Of a stretch of 44,662 nt of DNA, positions 5,782 through 13,088 are shown piece after piece. The notes beneath the pieces are model-generated. The model was not told the DNA's origin and searched no databases. It saw only the letters and a program-made list of their open reading frames with translations. Made by a program: the position numbers and the translations under genes. Where the stretch lies: positions 1 to 44,662 of the IMG/VR virus record IMGVR_UViG_3300027833_000085, one strand, 5' to 3'. Within the stretch, counting starts at the first letter, position 1, and each line of letters opens with the position of its first letter. This stretch comes from a virus.

Positions 5782-6717
5782 ATGAGCTTAAAAGATAGAG
5801 TAGGTACTGACGCTTCTAGAGGGGCTGCTACTGAGTTAGCTGGTGGAGATCTTAAAGGGAAAGATTTCAGGAAGGCCAAGAGAGCATTAAACAAGCAAGA
5901 TCGAGTCAATAATCGAGCGAAAAGAAAAGCGTCGCGTAGAGGAGATCAAATAAGGGATGGATACGAAGGCTATAAAGGTTTTTCTACGCAAGAACATCAA
6001 GCAGATAGATATTTTGATGAGTTAAGCAAAAAAAGAACGAGAAACATAGTTGTAGGAACTGCCGCAGCAGCTTTAACTGGAGGCGCCGCTTTAGGGGCTT
6101 TTGGTGCAGGCGCAGCAGGGGGCGCAGCGGTAGCAGGAGGCACAGCGGCAGCAGGAGGCACAGCGGCAACTGGAGGAGCAGCGGCAACAGGTTTGTTAGC
6201 AAGTACAGGGGCAACAGGTTTGGCAACAGGAGGCACAGCGGCAACAGGTTTGTTGGCAGGTACAGGATCAACTATTGGGTTAGGCGTTGGAGGAACGTCA
6301 GCAGCCGCAGGCTTAGCGGGAACAGGAACACTTATCGGTAGTGCGGCAGCAGGTACGGCGGGATTAGCTGGAATGTCAGCAGGCACTGCTGCTGCCGTAG
6401 GTGCAGGAACTACTGCTGCTGCCACAGGCGCTAAGTTTATTCCTAAAGCGATTCAGGGGGTTAAAAAAGCTAAACAAGTAGTAGACACGGTTGGGCAGGT
6501 GGTAGATACTGGAAAGCAGGTAGCTCAGATGTTCCAGCAACCAGAACCTACTACGAATATGAATCAAATCGCACCTCAGCAACAAGTGGGTTTTTCCCCA
6601 GATATATATCAGCAGTACGGGATGAATATGAACTACGGGTTTAATCCGAGATCAGCACCCGTTGTTACCCCTTCTGGACCAGCTTATTTGAGCTCTGTTT
6701 ACAATCCAGTAGGCTAA
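5782..6717 (+). CDS. 311-aa protein with long Ala/Gly/Thr-rich segment
   Basis: Residues 1-90 are basic and hydrophilic. Residues about 93-216 consist almost entirely of Ala, Gly, Thr and Leu in repeats such as GGTAATG, broken by hydrophobic steps such as GLLAGTG. The rest is Gln/Asn/Pro-rich. The middle resembles Gly-zipper, membrane-active segments found in ejected phage proteins, but could also form a flexible coat or fibre. The DNA of the middle contains imperfect tandem repeats and is GC-richer than its surroundings. It starts two bases after the previous stop. No specific family is recognised. Confidence 0.55.
   Translation: MSLKDRVGTDASRGAATELAGGDLKGKDFRKAKRALNKQDRVNNRAKRKASRRGDQIRDGYEGYKGFSTQEHQADRYFDELSKKRTRNIVVGTAAAALTGGAALGAFGAGAAGGAAVAGGTAAAGGTAATGGAAATGLLASTGATGLATGGTAATGLLAGTGSTIGLGVGGTSAAAGLAGTGTLIGSAAAGTAGLAGMSAGTAAAVGAGTTAAATGAKFIPKAIQGVKKAKQVVDTVGQVVDTGKQVAQMFQQPEPTTNMNQIAPQQQVGFSPDIYQQYGMNMNYGFNPRSAPVVTPSGPAYLSSVYNPVG
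6110..6260 (+). repeat. Coding low-complexity tandem repeat (15-bp unit)
   Basis: The unit GGAGGCACAGCGGCA occurs exactly at 6136-6150, 6154-6168 and 6229-6243, with degraded copies between. A second unit around GGCAACAGGTTTG recurs near 6184 and 6241. Copy number is likely to vary by slippage. Confidence 0.7.
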
Positions 6718-6729
6718 TTATAAAATACT

Positions 6730-6737
6730 TATATTTG
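6730..6737 (+). promoter_or_regulatory. Bacteroidota -7 box TATATTTG, leaderless start
   Basis: This exact TATATTTG begins 12 nt before the A of the ATG at 6742. The same geometry occurs upstream of five other genes in the window. Confidence 0.7.
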
Positions 6738-6741
6738 TGTT

Positions 6742-7560
6742 ATGAACTACATGAAATTCAACGACGGTGGAAACATCGAAGCGATGATGGCTGCTATGAG
6801 TGGTCAACAAGGAGGCCAGCGCGGTCAAGAAGATTTAAGAACTATCGATGGTCAAAGCACTTCTGAAGTTCAAGAAGATGAAGAGGGACGTCAGTTTGTT
6901 ATGTTTAAAACCCCAACAGGAGATACCGTTAAAGTATTTGGCGACTGGGAAAGCTACGGAGAGATTGCAGCTCCAGGTGGAGGCGCTGTAGCTCCTGGCG
7001 ATCAACGATTTATTGCAGATAGAGAGTTCCCTGTTATGGCAAATCCAGAAACAGGAGAATATGAGCTAGATGTTGATGCTATGGAGACAGAGATGTATTC
7101 AGAGCCAGAACGTCAAATGGCACAACAAGCTGCTCCAGGTGGTCCTGGCGCTAGCGGTGTGGAGGCTCTTTTGGAGAGTCTTACAGACGCCAAAGGTCCG
7201 CAAGGTCAGCGCCGACAAGGAGGCATGGTTCCATATGGCAATGGAGGTAGACTCTCTAGAGACGAGAGAAGAAAAGCTAGATCAGAGAGAAGGTTTGGTA
7301 GACAAATAAAGAGCGACCTCTCAGATCTGGGATGGAACAAGAAAGGGGTAAGGTCATTACCTCCCCCCTCCTTGAGAGAGCAGAATATGATTGAGTTCGG
7401 CAATGAAGGTAGACCCTCTAGAGATCTGATTGAGTTCGGCAATGAAGGTAGACCCTCTAGAGAAGAGAGAAGACTTGGTCGCCAAATGAAAAGAGCTTAC
7501 GCAAAATCAGGCGGGTCTACTAATGCGGTTCTTAACCTTCTGGGGAGATACGGAAAATGA
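6742..7560 (+). CDS. 272-aa Gln/Gly/Arg-rich virion-associated candidate
   Basis: The product begins MNYMKFNDGGNIEAMM. Residues 17-150 are Gln/Gly/Glu-rich, with a segment (residues about 50-120) resembling a small beta domain. The C-terminal third is Arg-rich and contains the motif GN-G-R-SR three times: YGNGGRLSRDERR once and FGNEGRPSR twice in a 13-residue tandem duplication. I recognise no family. It is coupled to the next gene by ATGA. The short x-F-x-x-GG motif near the N-terminus recurs in other phage proteins with disordered tails. A role as a packaged internal protein is inferred from composition. Confidence 0.55.
   Translation: MNYMKFNDGGNIEAMMAAMSGQQGGQRGQEDLRTIDGQSTSEVQEDEEGRQFVMFKTPTGDTVKVFGDWESYGEIAAPGGGAVAPGDQRFIADREFPVMANPETGEYELDVDAMETEMYSEPERQMAQQAAPGGPGASGVEALLESLTDAKGPQGQRRQGGMVPYGNGGRLSRDERRKARSERRFGRQIKSDLSDLGWNKKGVRSLPPPSLREQNMIEFGNEGRPSRDLIEFGNEGRPSREERRLGRQMKRAYAKSGGSTNAVLNLLGRYGK
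7388..7463 (+). repeat. Exact tandem duplication inside a CDS (39-bp period)
   Basis: A 37-bp stretch beginning TGATTGAGTTCGG is present at 7388-7424 and again, identical, at 7427-7463. The period is 39 bp, or 13 codons, so the frame is kept. Identity suggests a recent duplication. Confidence 0.9.
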
Positions 7561-8147
7561 CCCCTAAAGACAAAAATTATATTTCTCTTTACAATCTGCT
7601 AAAGGGGTCCGCTGAAAGAAGCAAGTCAAGAGAACAGGCAAAGCTTGCTCGTCAGCAACTTAGGAACCCAGAGAAGTATGGCAACTGGGACAACTCCCTT
7701 GAAGCAGGTTACAGCAACAAGAAAGAAGGCGATAGAGAAGCCGAGCAAAAAGGAACTGGAGGCGCAGCTACTAATAGTTGGTTGTCTAAAGGAGTGAGAG
7801 AAAGCAATAGAGAAGCAGGAGCCGATCCAGACAAAGCACATAAGCAGCAGCAGCGTTACGCTAAAAGAGGAAACAGGCATTTGTCTGATGTCCTTGAAAG
7901 TTTGGCTGGCGCTATTCAAAAGCAAAAAGCAAATAAAGTAGCTCGTATTGATAATAGGCAGGACTGGTTGAGAAACCACGCTTATTGGGGAGGAAATCCA
8001 GAGAAAGAAAGCGGTCTCAACAGATTGTTAAACGATCGCTTAGGAGATAAAGAAAGAAAGCTTATAGATAAGTACGATTTAAAAGGAGTAAAGCCTTCTA
8101 GTCGGTATAACACTATAAAGTGGAGAGAGCCCAAAGGAAGGTTTTAA
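7557..8147 (+). CDS. 196-aa basic hydrophilic protein
   Basis: The product begins MTPKDKNYISLYNLL and is rich in Lys, Arg, Asn and Gln, with no hydrophobic segment. Charged helices dominate (ERSKSREQAKLARQQLRN). The start overlaps the previous stop as ATGA. The TAA stop is followed immediately by a GTG that could start a further small gene. No family is recognised. It belongs to the run of basic proteins from 2957 to 8147, which may be packaged with the genome. Confidence 0.55.
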   Translation: MTPKDKNYISLYNLLKGSAERSKSREQAKLARQQLRNPEKYGNWDNSLEAGYSNKKEGDREAEQKGTGGAATNSWLSKGVRESNREAGADPDKAHKQQQRYAKRGNRHLSDVLESLAGAIQKQKANKVARIDNRQDWLRNHAYWGGNPEKESGLNRLLNDRLGDKERKLIDKYDLKGVKPSSRYNTIKWREPKGRF

Positions 8148-8306
8148 GTGGGGAGTAAGAACTACTTTAACCCTAGGATAAAACGAATCAGCCCAGCTTG
8201 GGTGGCTGAAAAAAATAAATTTAATGAAGCTAAGCAAAAACCTAACCCTAAAGGAAGTAACGAAATCAAATACGGCCAACCGCCTGGGGATAGACAACAA
8301 ACCTGA
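8148..8306 (+). CDS. Possible 52-aa protein with GTG start, overlapping the M15 gene
   Basis: A GTG directly after the previous TAA opens 52 codons (GSKNYFNPRIKRISPAWVAE...) that run out of frame 83 bases into the M15 peptidase gene. It fills an otherwise empty 76-base gap, and its composition (basic, Asn/Lys/Pro-rich) matches its neighbours. The long out-of-frame overlap and GTG start are points against it. Confidence 0.3.
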   Translation: MGSKNYFNPRIKRISPAWVAEKNKFNEAKQKPNPKGSNEIKYGQPPGDRQQT

Positions 8307-8706
8307 AGAGTTCGATATCAAGAACCTTAGAGAAATTGCAGAAGAAGTATTTCAGCCGCTACGAGATCACTTCGGAGTTCCTTTATATATATCTTCTGGT
8401 TTTAGGTCTAAAGAATTAAATAAGGCTATTGGAGGTAGTAAGTACTCTCAGCATAAATCAGGTCAAGCCTTGGATATCGATGCCGATGTATATGGCAGAG
8501 TGACCAATAGAGAGTTGTTTAGATTCATTAAAGATAACCTTATATTCGATCAGCTGATCTGGGAGTTTGGCGATGACGACTCTCCAGACTGGGTTCATGT
8601 ATCATACAAAAACGAGGGGGCTTACTTTCCGAGCCAGCCAGCTAATAGAAAGCAAGTGAAGAGAGCATACAGAGACTCTAAAGGAATTCACTATAAAGTC
8701 ATTTAA
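8224..8706 (+). CDS. M15-family peptidase (endolysin-type D-Ala peptidase)
   Basis: The protein is 160 aa. A first helix-rich part (residues 1-50, LTLKEVTKSNTA) is typical of phage M15 enzymes. The zinc site is clear: SGFRS at 58-62, then S-x-H-x-x-G-x-A-x-D with H77 and D84, then the catalytic Glu in LIWE (E114) and the third ligand in WVHVS (H125). The family cleaves peptide cross-links or stem peptides of peptidoglycan. It has no signal peptide, so access to the wall would need a holin or delivery in the virion. Its stop overlaps that of the convergent gene (TTAA, 8703-8706). Confidence 0.85.
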   Translation: MKLSKNLTLKEVTKSNTANRLGIDNKPEEFDIKNLREIAEEVFQPLRDHFGVPLYISSGFRSKELNKAIGGSKYSQHKSGQALDIDADVYGRVTNRELFRFIKDNLIFDQLIWEFGDDDSPDWVHVSYKNEGAYFPSQPANRKQVKRAYRDSKGIHYKVI

Positions 8707-9119
8707 AGTGCGTTGTAAAAACGCTGTACCGCCATTCTGCCTTTCTGCGATAGCGCATATCTTACACGGTAGTTGTATTTCGTCTCCTCACGAAACAAGT
8801 GGTCCTCCATTGTCTGAGACGGAGTAAGTTTATCGAAGTGTTTATAGAGATATCCTTCTTTTAACATGGGGTATATAAGTCTGTCCGCTAAGTTATCTTT
8901 ATACATACCGTACTCCTCAGCTACGTAGTTTATAGTAAAGAACTCTAGATCATATAACCACAACATAAGGTCTAGCCAGCTACCAACTATAGCGTTCTTT
9001 GATACAAACTCAGCCTTTACGTTGCGTATATTTTTTAGGTAGTTGTGCTTTACGTACTTCTCTGAAAGTTTTGATGACTCTCTAAACAACTTCGACTTCT
9101 TTACTTGAGACTTTGGCAT
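8703..9119 (-). CDS. Winged-helix-like DNA-binding regulator candidate
   Basis: I start this at the ATG at 9119 (MPKSQVKKSKLF), giving 138 aa; a longer frame to 9200 would run into the divergent gene. After a basic N-terminus, residues 45-138 look like a winged-helix domain: helices around WLDLMLWLYDLEFF, a helix-turn-helix-like INYVAEEYGM / LADRLIYPMLKEGYL, then a beta wing (TKYNYRVRYALSQKGR) and a final helix. This is the pattern of MarR/PadR-type regulators. It is the only minus-strand gene between 2957 and 44302. It faces a divergent promoter region of 39 bases, a classic arrangement for an autoregulating switch. Family assignment is by pattern only. Confidence 0.55.
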   Translation of the reverse strand: MPKSQVKKSKLFRESSKLSEKYVKHNYLKNIRNVKAEFVSKNAIVGSWLDLMLWLYDLEFFTINYVAEEYGMYKDNLADRLIYPMLKEGYLYKHFDKLTPSQTMEDHLFREETKYNYRVRYALSQKGRMAVQRFYNAL

Positions 9120-9130
9120 AATTAAAGTTG

Positions 9131-9138
9131 TATATTTG
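9131..9138 (+). promoter_or_regulatory. Bacteroidota -7 box TATATTTG
   Basis: This exact box has TTTG about 15 nt upstream (9112-9115), and transcription should start near 9143 with a leader of about 15 nt before the ATG at 9159. It overlaps the control region of the minus-strand regulator gene. Confidence 0.65.
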
Positions 9139-9146
9139 GAATACAA

Positions 9147-9154
9147 CAAAGTTA
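9147..9154 (-). promoter_or_regulatory. Leftward -7 box TAACTTTG for the regulator gene
   Basis: Minus-strand TAACTTTG fits TAnnTTTG and would start a transcript near 9142, about 20 nt before the ATG at 9119. It interleaves with the rightward box at 9131-9138, so the two promoters should compete or be co-regulated. Confidence 0.4.
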
Positions 9155-9158
9155 TATC

Positions 9159-9458
9159 ATGGAAGGCAAAGACACACAGTTCCTGGCGGAGATGTACCAT
9201 TTGGTAAAAAAGATGGAGGAACTAATTGAGGAGTTCGAAGTTAAAGATCGCCTTCTTGCTTCTGTAGTTATAGGTCTTTTTGATGAAGACGACATGGACT
9301 CAGAAGATGACATGGCTCAAGTAAAAACGATGTATAGCTTTCACCTAGACAGTAGGGATGAGCTAGAGGTAATTAAAGAATTGATGGATGCAATGTACCA
9401 GCCTGATGAAGATTCCCTCGATGGACTTCTCGGAGACTTAGGTATTTCACTAAACTAA
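9159..9458 (+). CDS. 99-aa acidic protein
   Basis: The protein begins MEGKDTQFLAEMYHL. It is very acidic (runs such as DEDDMDSEDDM) and probably mostly helical, without Cys or membrane segments. It is first behind the promoter at 9131 and in line with the next gene, which also begins MEG. No family is recognised. Small acidic phage proteins often mimic DNA or bind host proteins, but nothing here shows this directly. Confidence 0.55.
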   Translation: MEGKDTQFLAEMYHLVKKMEELIEEFEVKDRLLASVVIGLFDEDDMDSEDDMAQVKTMYSFHLDSRDELEVIKELMDAMYQPDEDSLDGLLGDLGISLN

Positions 9459-9463
9459 ATACA

Positions 9464-9700
9464 ATGGAAGGGCTTATTAGAAAAATAATCGTAGGGAAAG
9501 ACCCTAAAAACGGCATGGCTTACTATACAGGCATGCGAGCGGGAGATGGAAAAGTCTCTGCTATTTTAGAAGACGAAAGAACACTCGTTAAATTTGGAAA
9601 GAAGCGATACTTGGTGTACATTGAGAACGAAGAAGGGACAGTCCTTTGGAAAGCAATCGATGAGATGCCCTGTATGTTAGAGTTTGATCTGAATTTTTAA
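9464..9700 (+). CDS. 78-aa hypothetical protein
   Basis: The protein begins MEGLIRKIIVGKDPKNGMAYYTGM and looks like a small beta-rich soluble domain (alternating hydrophobics, KKRYLVYIENEEGTVLWKAI). It starts five bases after the previous stop, in a tight operon. No family is recognised. Confidence 0.55.
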   Translation: MEGLIRKIIVGKDPKNGMAYYTGMRAGDGKVSAILEDERTLVKFGKKRYLVYIENEEGTVLWKAIDEMPCMLEFDLNF

Positions 9701-9703
9701 TTG

Positions 9704-10288
9704 ATGAGAACATTCGACTTATTTATCGTCAAGCTAGATAAACAGCTTGAGGATACGATGACGACCCCTGGAGGGTTAGAGCTTTTTATAGATACTAAAT
9801 TTAATGAATTTGAAAACAGAATCCAAGAAGGTCCCGTTGTGGCGGCGCCTTTTAAACACAATACAGGGGTTGAGGTTGGGGACACGCTTTACTTCCATCA
9901 TCTCGTGGTGCTTAACGAAGGTCAGGTACTTACTGGAGAGCCTAATCACTATACTGTTCGCTTTGATCCAAATCATACTATTAATAATCAAGCTATTGCT
10001 TATAAAGATCAGCATACTGGGGATATACACCCTCTTGCGGGTTGGAGCCTTCTTGAGCCCGTCGAAGAAGAGAAAGTTCAAGAGTCGGATACTATCGAGC
10101 TGGTTAAATTCTCAGAGGTCCCTGTTACAAAAGGTCGTGTCGCGTTTACGGCTCCTTGGATTGAGGATGTAGGAGCTAAAGTAGGAGATGTAGTAGGCTT
10201 TCAAAAGAACATGGATTACCGCGTTACTATTGACGAGAAAGAGTATTATAGAACCCGTGCAGAAGACCTGATGTATGTCGAAATCTAA
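9704..10288 (+). CDS. GroES-like co-chaperonin
   Basis: The frame opens at a TTG at 9701, but ATG 9704 (MRTFDLFIVKLDKQ) is preferred, giving 194 aa. The first 70 residues follow GroES closely: FIVKLDK strand, a loop with PGGLELF where GroES has its mobile loop AGGI-L, then EGPVVAAP and VEVGDTLYF matching G-VLAVG and VKVGD-V-F. The C-terminal half repeats the theme (KGRVAFTAP, AKVGDVVGF) and ends TIDEKEYYRTRAEDLMYVEI, matching the GroES closing strand and its E-x-DI-A-VE end. GroES is about 97 aa, so this is about twice the length. Like T4 gp31, it may adapt the host GroEL to fold the phage capsid protein. Confidence 0.7.
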   Translation: MRTFDLFIVKLDKQLEDTMTTPGGLELFIDTKFNEFENRIQEGPVVAAPFKHNTGVEVGDTLYFHHLVVLNEGQVLTGEPNHYTVRFDPNHTINNQAIAYKDQHTGDIHPLAGWSLLEPVEEEKVQESDTIELVKFSEVPVTKGRVAFTAPWIEDVGAKVGDVVGFQKNMDYRVTIDEKEYYRTRAEDLMYVEI

Positions 10289-10565
10289 ATTCACCACAAT
10301 AGATGCCTCTCAGCGCCTTATGGGAAGTATGGAGATTGCAATCAATAATATGATTGAGGAAGTCAAGAAACCTGTCGATCCAGAAGCTGGAGGAAGCGCA
10401 CGTAAGGCCGAGCTCCAATCCGTAAAGCAAACGGCCATTGACTGTAAGGAGCTTTTGGTGGAGCGACAGAAACTAGAACAGATGGTAAAAGAATTAAAAG
10501 AAAATGGAGAAATCGAAGAACAAAAAGATTATTCAGGTGGCTTTGCGGAAAGGTTCTCTAAGTAA
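10275..10565 (+). CDS. 96-aa helical protein upstream of the terminase
   Basis: The start overlaps the end of the GroES-like gene by 14 bases. The product is charged and helical, with a coiled-coil-like C-terminal half (ERQKLEQMVKELKENGEIEEQ). Its place just before the zinc ribbon and large terminase would suit a small terminase subunit, but I see no helix-turn-helix and treat that as a guess. Confidence 0.5.
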   Translation: MSKSKFTTIDASQRLMGSMEIAINNMIEEVKKPVDPEAGGSARKAELQSVKQTAIDCKELLVERQKLEQMVKELKENGEIEEQKDYSGGFAERFSK

Positions 10566-10637
10566 ACCCGACTACTATTCTGATAACCAGACAATTAGCG
10601 ACGATTACTTAAACCAAAACTTTACGGTAGTTTACAT

Positions 10638-10711
<74 letters not shown>

Positions 10712-10729
10712 CAAATTAAATTTAGAATT

Positions 10730-10918
10730 ATGCCAGACTTATACTGTCCCGATTGCGGAAAAGAAAAGTACGAGAAGAGCCTTACTATGCGAGTTAAGGA
10801 CGACAAAGCTTATTACGTCGAGGGGACTTGCGAATGCGGATCCCAGATGAAGCTTACCAACCCTAAGAAGGGTGTTCCTAGTTTAGGGCGTATGAATAAA
10901 TTAGGCAGTAGCTATTAA
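10730..10918 (+). CDS. 62-aa zinc-ribbon protein
   Basis: The protein begins MPDLYCPDCGKEKYEK. A CPDC knuckle (residues 6-9) and a CEC pair (34-36) form a four-Cys zinc ribbon with a beta hairpin between. Its TAA overlaps the ATG of the large terminase as TAATG, so it is coupled to it. A role in DNA packaging or in DNA or protein binding next to the terminase is inferred from position. Confidence 0.65.
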   Translation: MPDLYCPDCGKEKYEKSLTMRVKDDKAYYVEGTCECGSQMKLTNPKKGVPSLGRMNKLGSSY

Positions 10919-13044
10919 TGTCCATCCTTATAGACATAGAAGGTTATGAAGATCAAGGGATTAAAATCGACCCTAACGGTGCAGAGGGAGAGGTTATCGA
11001 ACTACATGGGCTTCTCGTTGTCCTTCCAAAAAAACCACCCCGATCGAAGATTCTCTTCCATGATCGGCCAAAGCACTTGCAGCTGTGGACAAGGATACCA
11101 ATGCCTGAGGAAATGCAAAGGGTTCGAAGTATGGATGAGTGGCACGAAAAACCGAGTGAGTTCCGTAAGAAGTTTTCTACTTACATCGAACAAGAGTTTC
11201 AGCGTCGCCGTGACGGTGTTTGGTTTTACAATAATGGCATCCCTACGTATATTACAGGGCGGCACTATATGTTTCTACAATGGTCTAAAATCGATGTCGG
11301 ATATCCTCAGTTCTTACAATTCCAAAGAGAGATCTTTCTCCACATGCTGGCGTGTGAGTCTGACCCTCGTTGTTTCGGTCAGCTTTATACTAAGTGTCGC
11401 CGTTCTGGGTATACTAATGTCTGTAGCGCTGTACTTGTTGACGAGGCTAGTCAAGTTAAAGAGAAACTTCTTGGTATTCAGTCGAAGACTGGTAAGGACG
11501 CTCAGGAAAACATTTTCATGAAGAAGGTGGTCTCTATCTTTAGAGGCTACCCGTTTTTCTTTAAACCTATCCAAGACGGTACTACAAACCCTCGTATGGA
11601 GCTTGCTTTTAGAGAACCTTCTAAGCGTATCACCAAAAACAATAAGACATCTTATAAAGGAGACGCCCTTAACAGTACTATTAACTGGAAGAACACCACG
11701 AACAACGCTTATGACGGGGAGAAGCTACATATGTTGTACCTCGATGAGGCGGGTAAGTGGGAGAAGCCTACCGATATCCGTGAGGCGTGGCGTGTAGAAA
11801 GGACTTGCCTAATTGTAGGTAAACGTATAGTAGGTAAAGCCCTGGTGGGTAGTACGGTAAATCCAATGAGTAAAGGAGGGGATGAATATAAAGATTTATG
11901 GGATGATTCTGACCCGTCTCAGAGAAACGACAACGGACGGACGCGCTCTGGGATGTATAGGATCTTTATACCAGCTTATGAGGCGTTAGAAGGGTTCTTT
12001 GATAAGCACGGCAATGCGGTTATAGAGGATCCAGAAAACCCTGTAGAAGGAATTGACGGAGAAGAAATTGACCAGGGCAGTAAGACTTATTTAAAAAACG
12101 ACCGCAAATCCTTTAAAGACGATCCCTCGGAACTCAATGAGGTTATTAGGCAGTTCCCCTTTACTGAAGACGAGGCATTTAGAGACAGCATAGAGGGGAG
12201 TCTATTTAATATAGGTAAGATCTATCAGCAGATAGAGTTTAATGACGACCTATACCCTAATCCTGTCGTACAAGGCAACTTTGTGTGGCGAAAGAAAGAT
12301 GAAGAAGTTGTGTTTTCTCCAGACCCTAACGGAAGGTTCCGCGTTTCCTGGATGCCTCCTGATCATTTAAGAAACAATAAAGCAGACGAAAGAGGCAAAA
12401 AAGTTGCCCCCAATAAACATATCGGTGTCGGTGGAGTTGACTCGTATGACTTAGACGCTACGGTAGATGGCAGGGGGTCTAAAGGAGCCCTTCATATGTA
12501 CAATAAGTTTAATATGGATGTCCCGTCTAACATGTTTGTAGTGGAGTACGCTTCTCGTCCAGACTTAGCAAGTATTTTCTACGAAGACGTTCTCATGTGC
12601 TCTTTCTTTTATGGATATCCTTTACTTGTAGAGAATAACAAATATGGTATCGTCAGGTACTTTGAAGCAAGAGGTTATGACGGTTATCTAATGGATAGGC
12701 CAGGTCACCTTAAAACTGGGAACTCTTCTGTAAACGTTAGAACTAAAGGGATCCCGTCTAACTCTCAAGACGTTATTCAATCTCACGCTCAGGCAATCGA
12801 GGCTTACATTTATGATCATGTAGGTATAAAGCCAGAATCTGCTGAGTTCGGTAACATGTACTTTAACAGGACTTTAGAGGATTGGATTGGCTACAAGATA
12901 GACAAGAGAACTAAGTTTGACTTGACTATTAGTTCTGGACTGGCGTTACTTGGCGCTCAAAAAACCAAGAAAGAAAAACCTCAATCAGACTTTAACGAGA
13001 AACAATTTTTTAGGACTTTTAAGTCAAAAGCTTGGCACTCCTAG
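10918..13044 (+). CDS. terL: Terminase large subunit (ATPase and nuclease)
   Basis: This 708-aa product is the DNA-packaging motor. The ATPase part shows a Walker A-like CRRSGYT (160-166), Walker B MLYLDE (272-277, D276 and catalytic E277), and a coupling motif GSTVN (311-315). The nuclease part starts with the RNase H-type strand GVGGVDSYD, with acidic residues D508 and D511. Two oddities: the Walker A lysine is replaced by Tyr165, and the protein is longer than most terminases (450-600 aa). Length and sequence style are close to crAss-like phage terminases. The family acts at the portal vertex of the prohead. Start chosen by the TAATG overlap. Confidence 0.9.
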   Translation: MSILIDIEGYEDQGIKIDPNGAEGEVIELHGLLVVLPKKPPRSKILFHDRPKHLQLWTRIPMPEEMQRVRSMDEWHEKPSEFRKKFSTYIEQEFQRRRDGVWFYNNGIPTYITGRHYMFLQWSKIDVGYPQFLQFQREIFLHMLACESDPRCFGQLYTKCRRSGYTNVCSAVLVDEASQVKEKLLGIQSKTGKDAQENIFMKKVVSIFRGYPFFFKPIQDGTTNPRMELAFREPSKRITKNNKTSYKGDALNSTINWKNTTNNAYDGEKLHMLYLDEAGKWEKPTDIREAWRVERTCLIVGKRIVGKALVGSTVNPMSKGGDEYKDLWDDSDPSQRNDNGRTRSGMYRIFIPAYEALEGFFDKHGNAVIEDPENPVEGIDGEEIDQGSKTYLKNDRKSFKDDPSELNEVIRQFPFTEDEAFRDSIEGSLFNIGKIYQQIEFNDDLYPNPVVQGNFVWRKKDEEVVFSPDPNGRFRVSWMPPDHLRNNKADERGKKVAPNKHIGVGGVDSYDLDATVDGRGSKGALHMYNKFNMDVPSNMFVVEYASRPDLASIFYEDVLMCSFFYGYPLLVENNKYGIVRYFEARGYDGYLMDRPGHLKTGNSSVNVRTKGIPSNSQDVIQSHAQAIEAYIYDHVGIKPESAEFGNMYFNRTLEDWIGYKIDKRTKFDLTISSGLALLGAQKTKKEKPQSDFNEKQFFRTFKSKAWHS

Positions 13045-13050
13045 TTTTAC

Positions 13051-13058
13051 TATATTTG
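13051..13058 (+). promoter_or_regulatory. Bacteroidota -7 box TATATTTG before the portal gene
   Basis: This exact box has TTGG 16-19 nt upstream as a -33 candidate. It predicts a leader of about 25 nt to the ATG at 13089, giving the portal gene its own transcript. Confidence 0.65.
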
Positions 13059-13088
13059 CAAGAGCTAATCTCGCAACACCAACGGTAA

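Noticed and set aside
5997-6425. Long minus-strand Ala/Pro-rich frame opposite the 311-aa gene
   Set aside because: It is the mirror of the GC-rich Ala/Gly repeat; such repeats open frames on both strands. No promoter or leader supports it.
9119-9200. Longer N-terminus for the winged-helix-like gene (ATG at 9200)
   Set aside because: It would cover both divergent promoters and the start of the 9159 gene; the ATG at 9119 gives a normal basic N-terminus.
10275-10565. Small terminase subunit
   Set aside because: The position fits, but no helix-turn-helix or oligomerisation pattern specific to small terminases is visible, so the protein is left unnamed.
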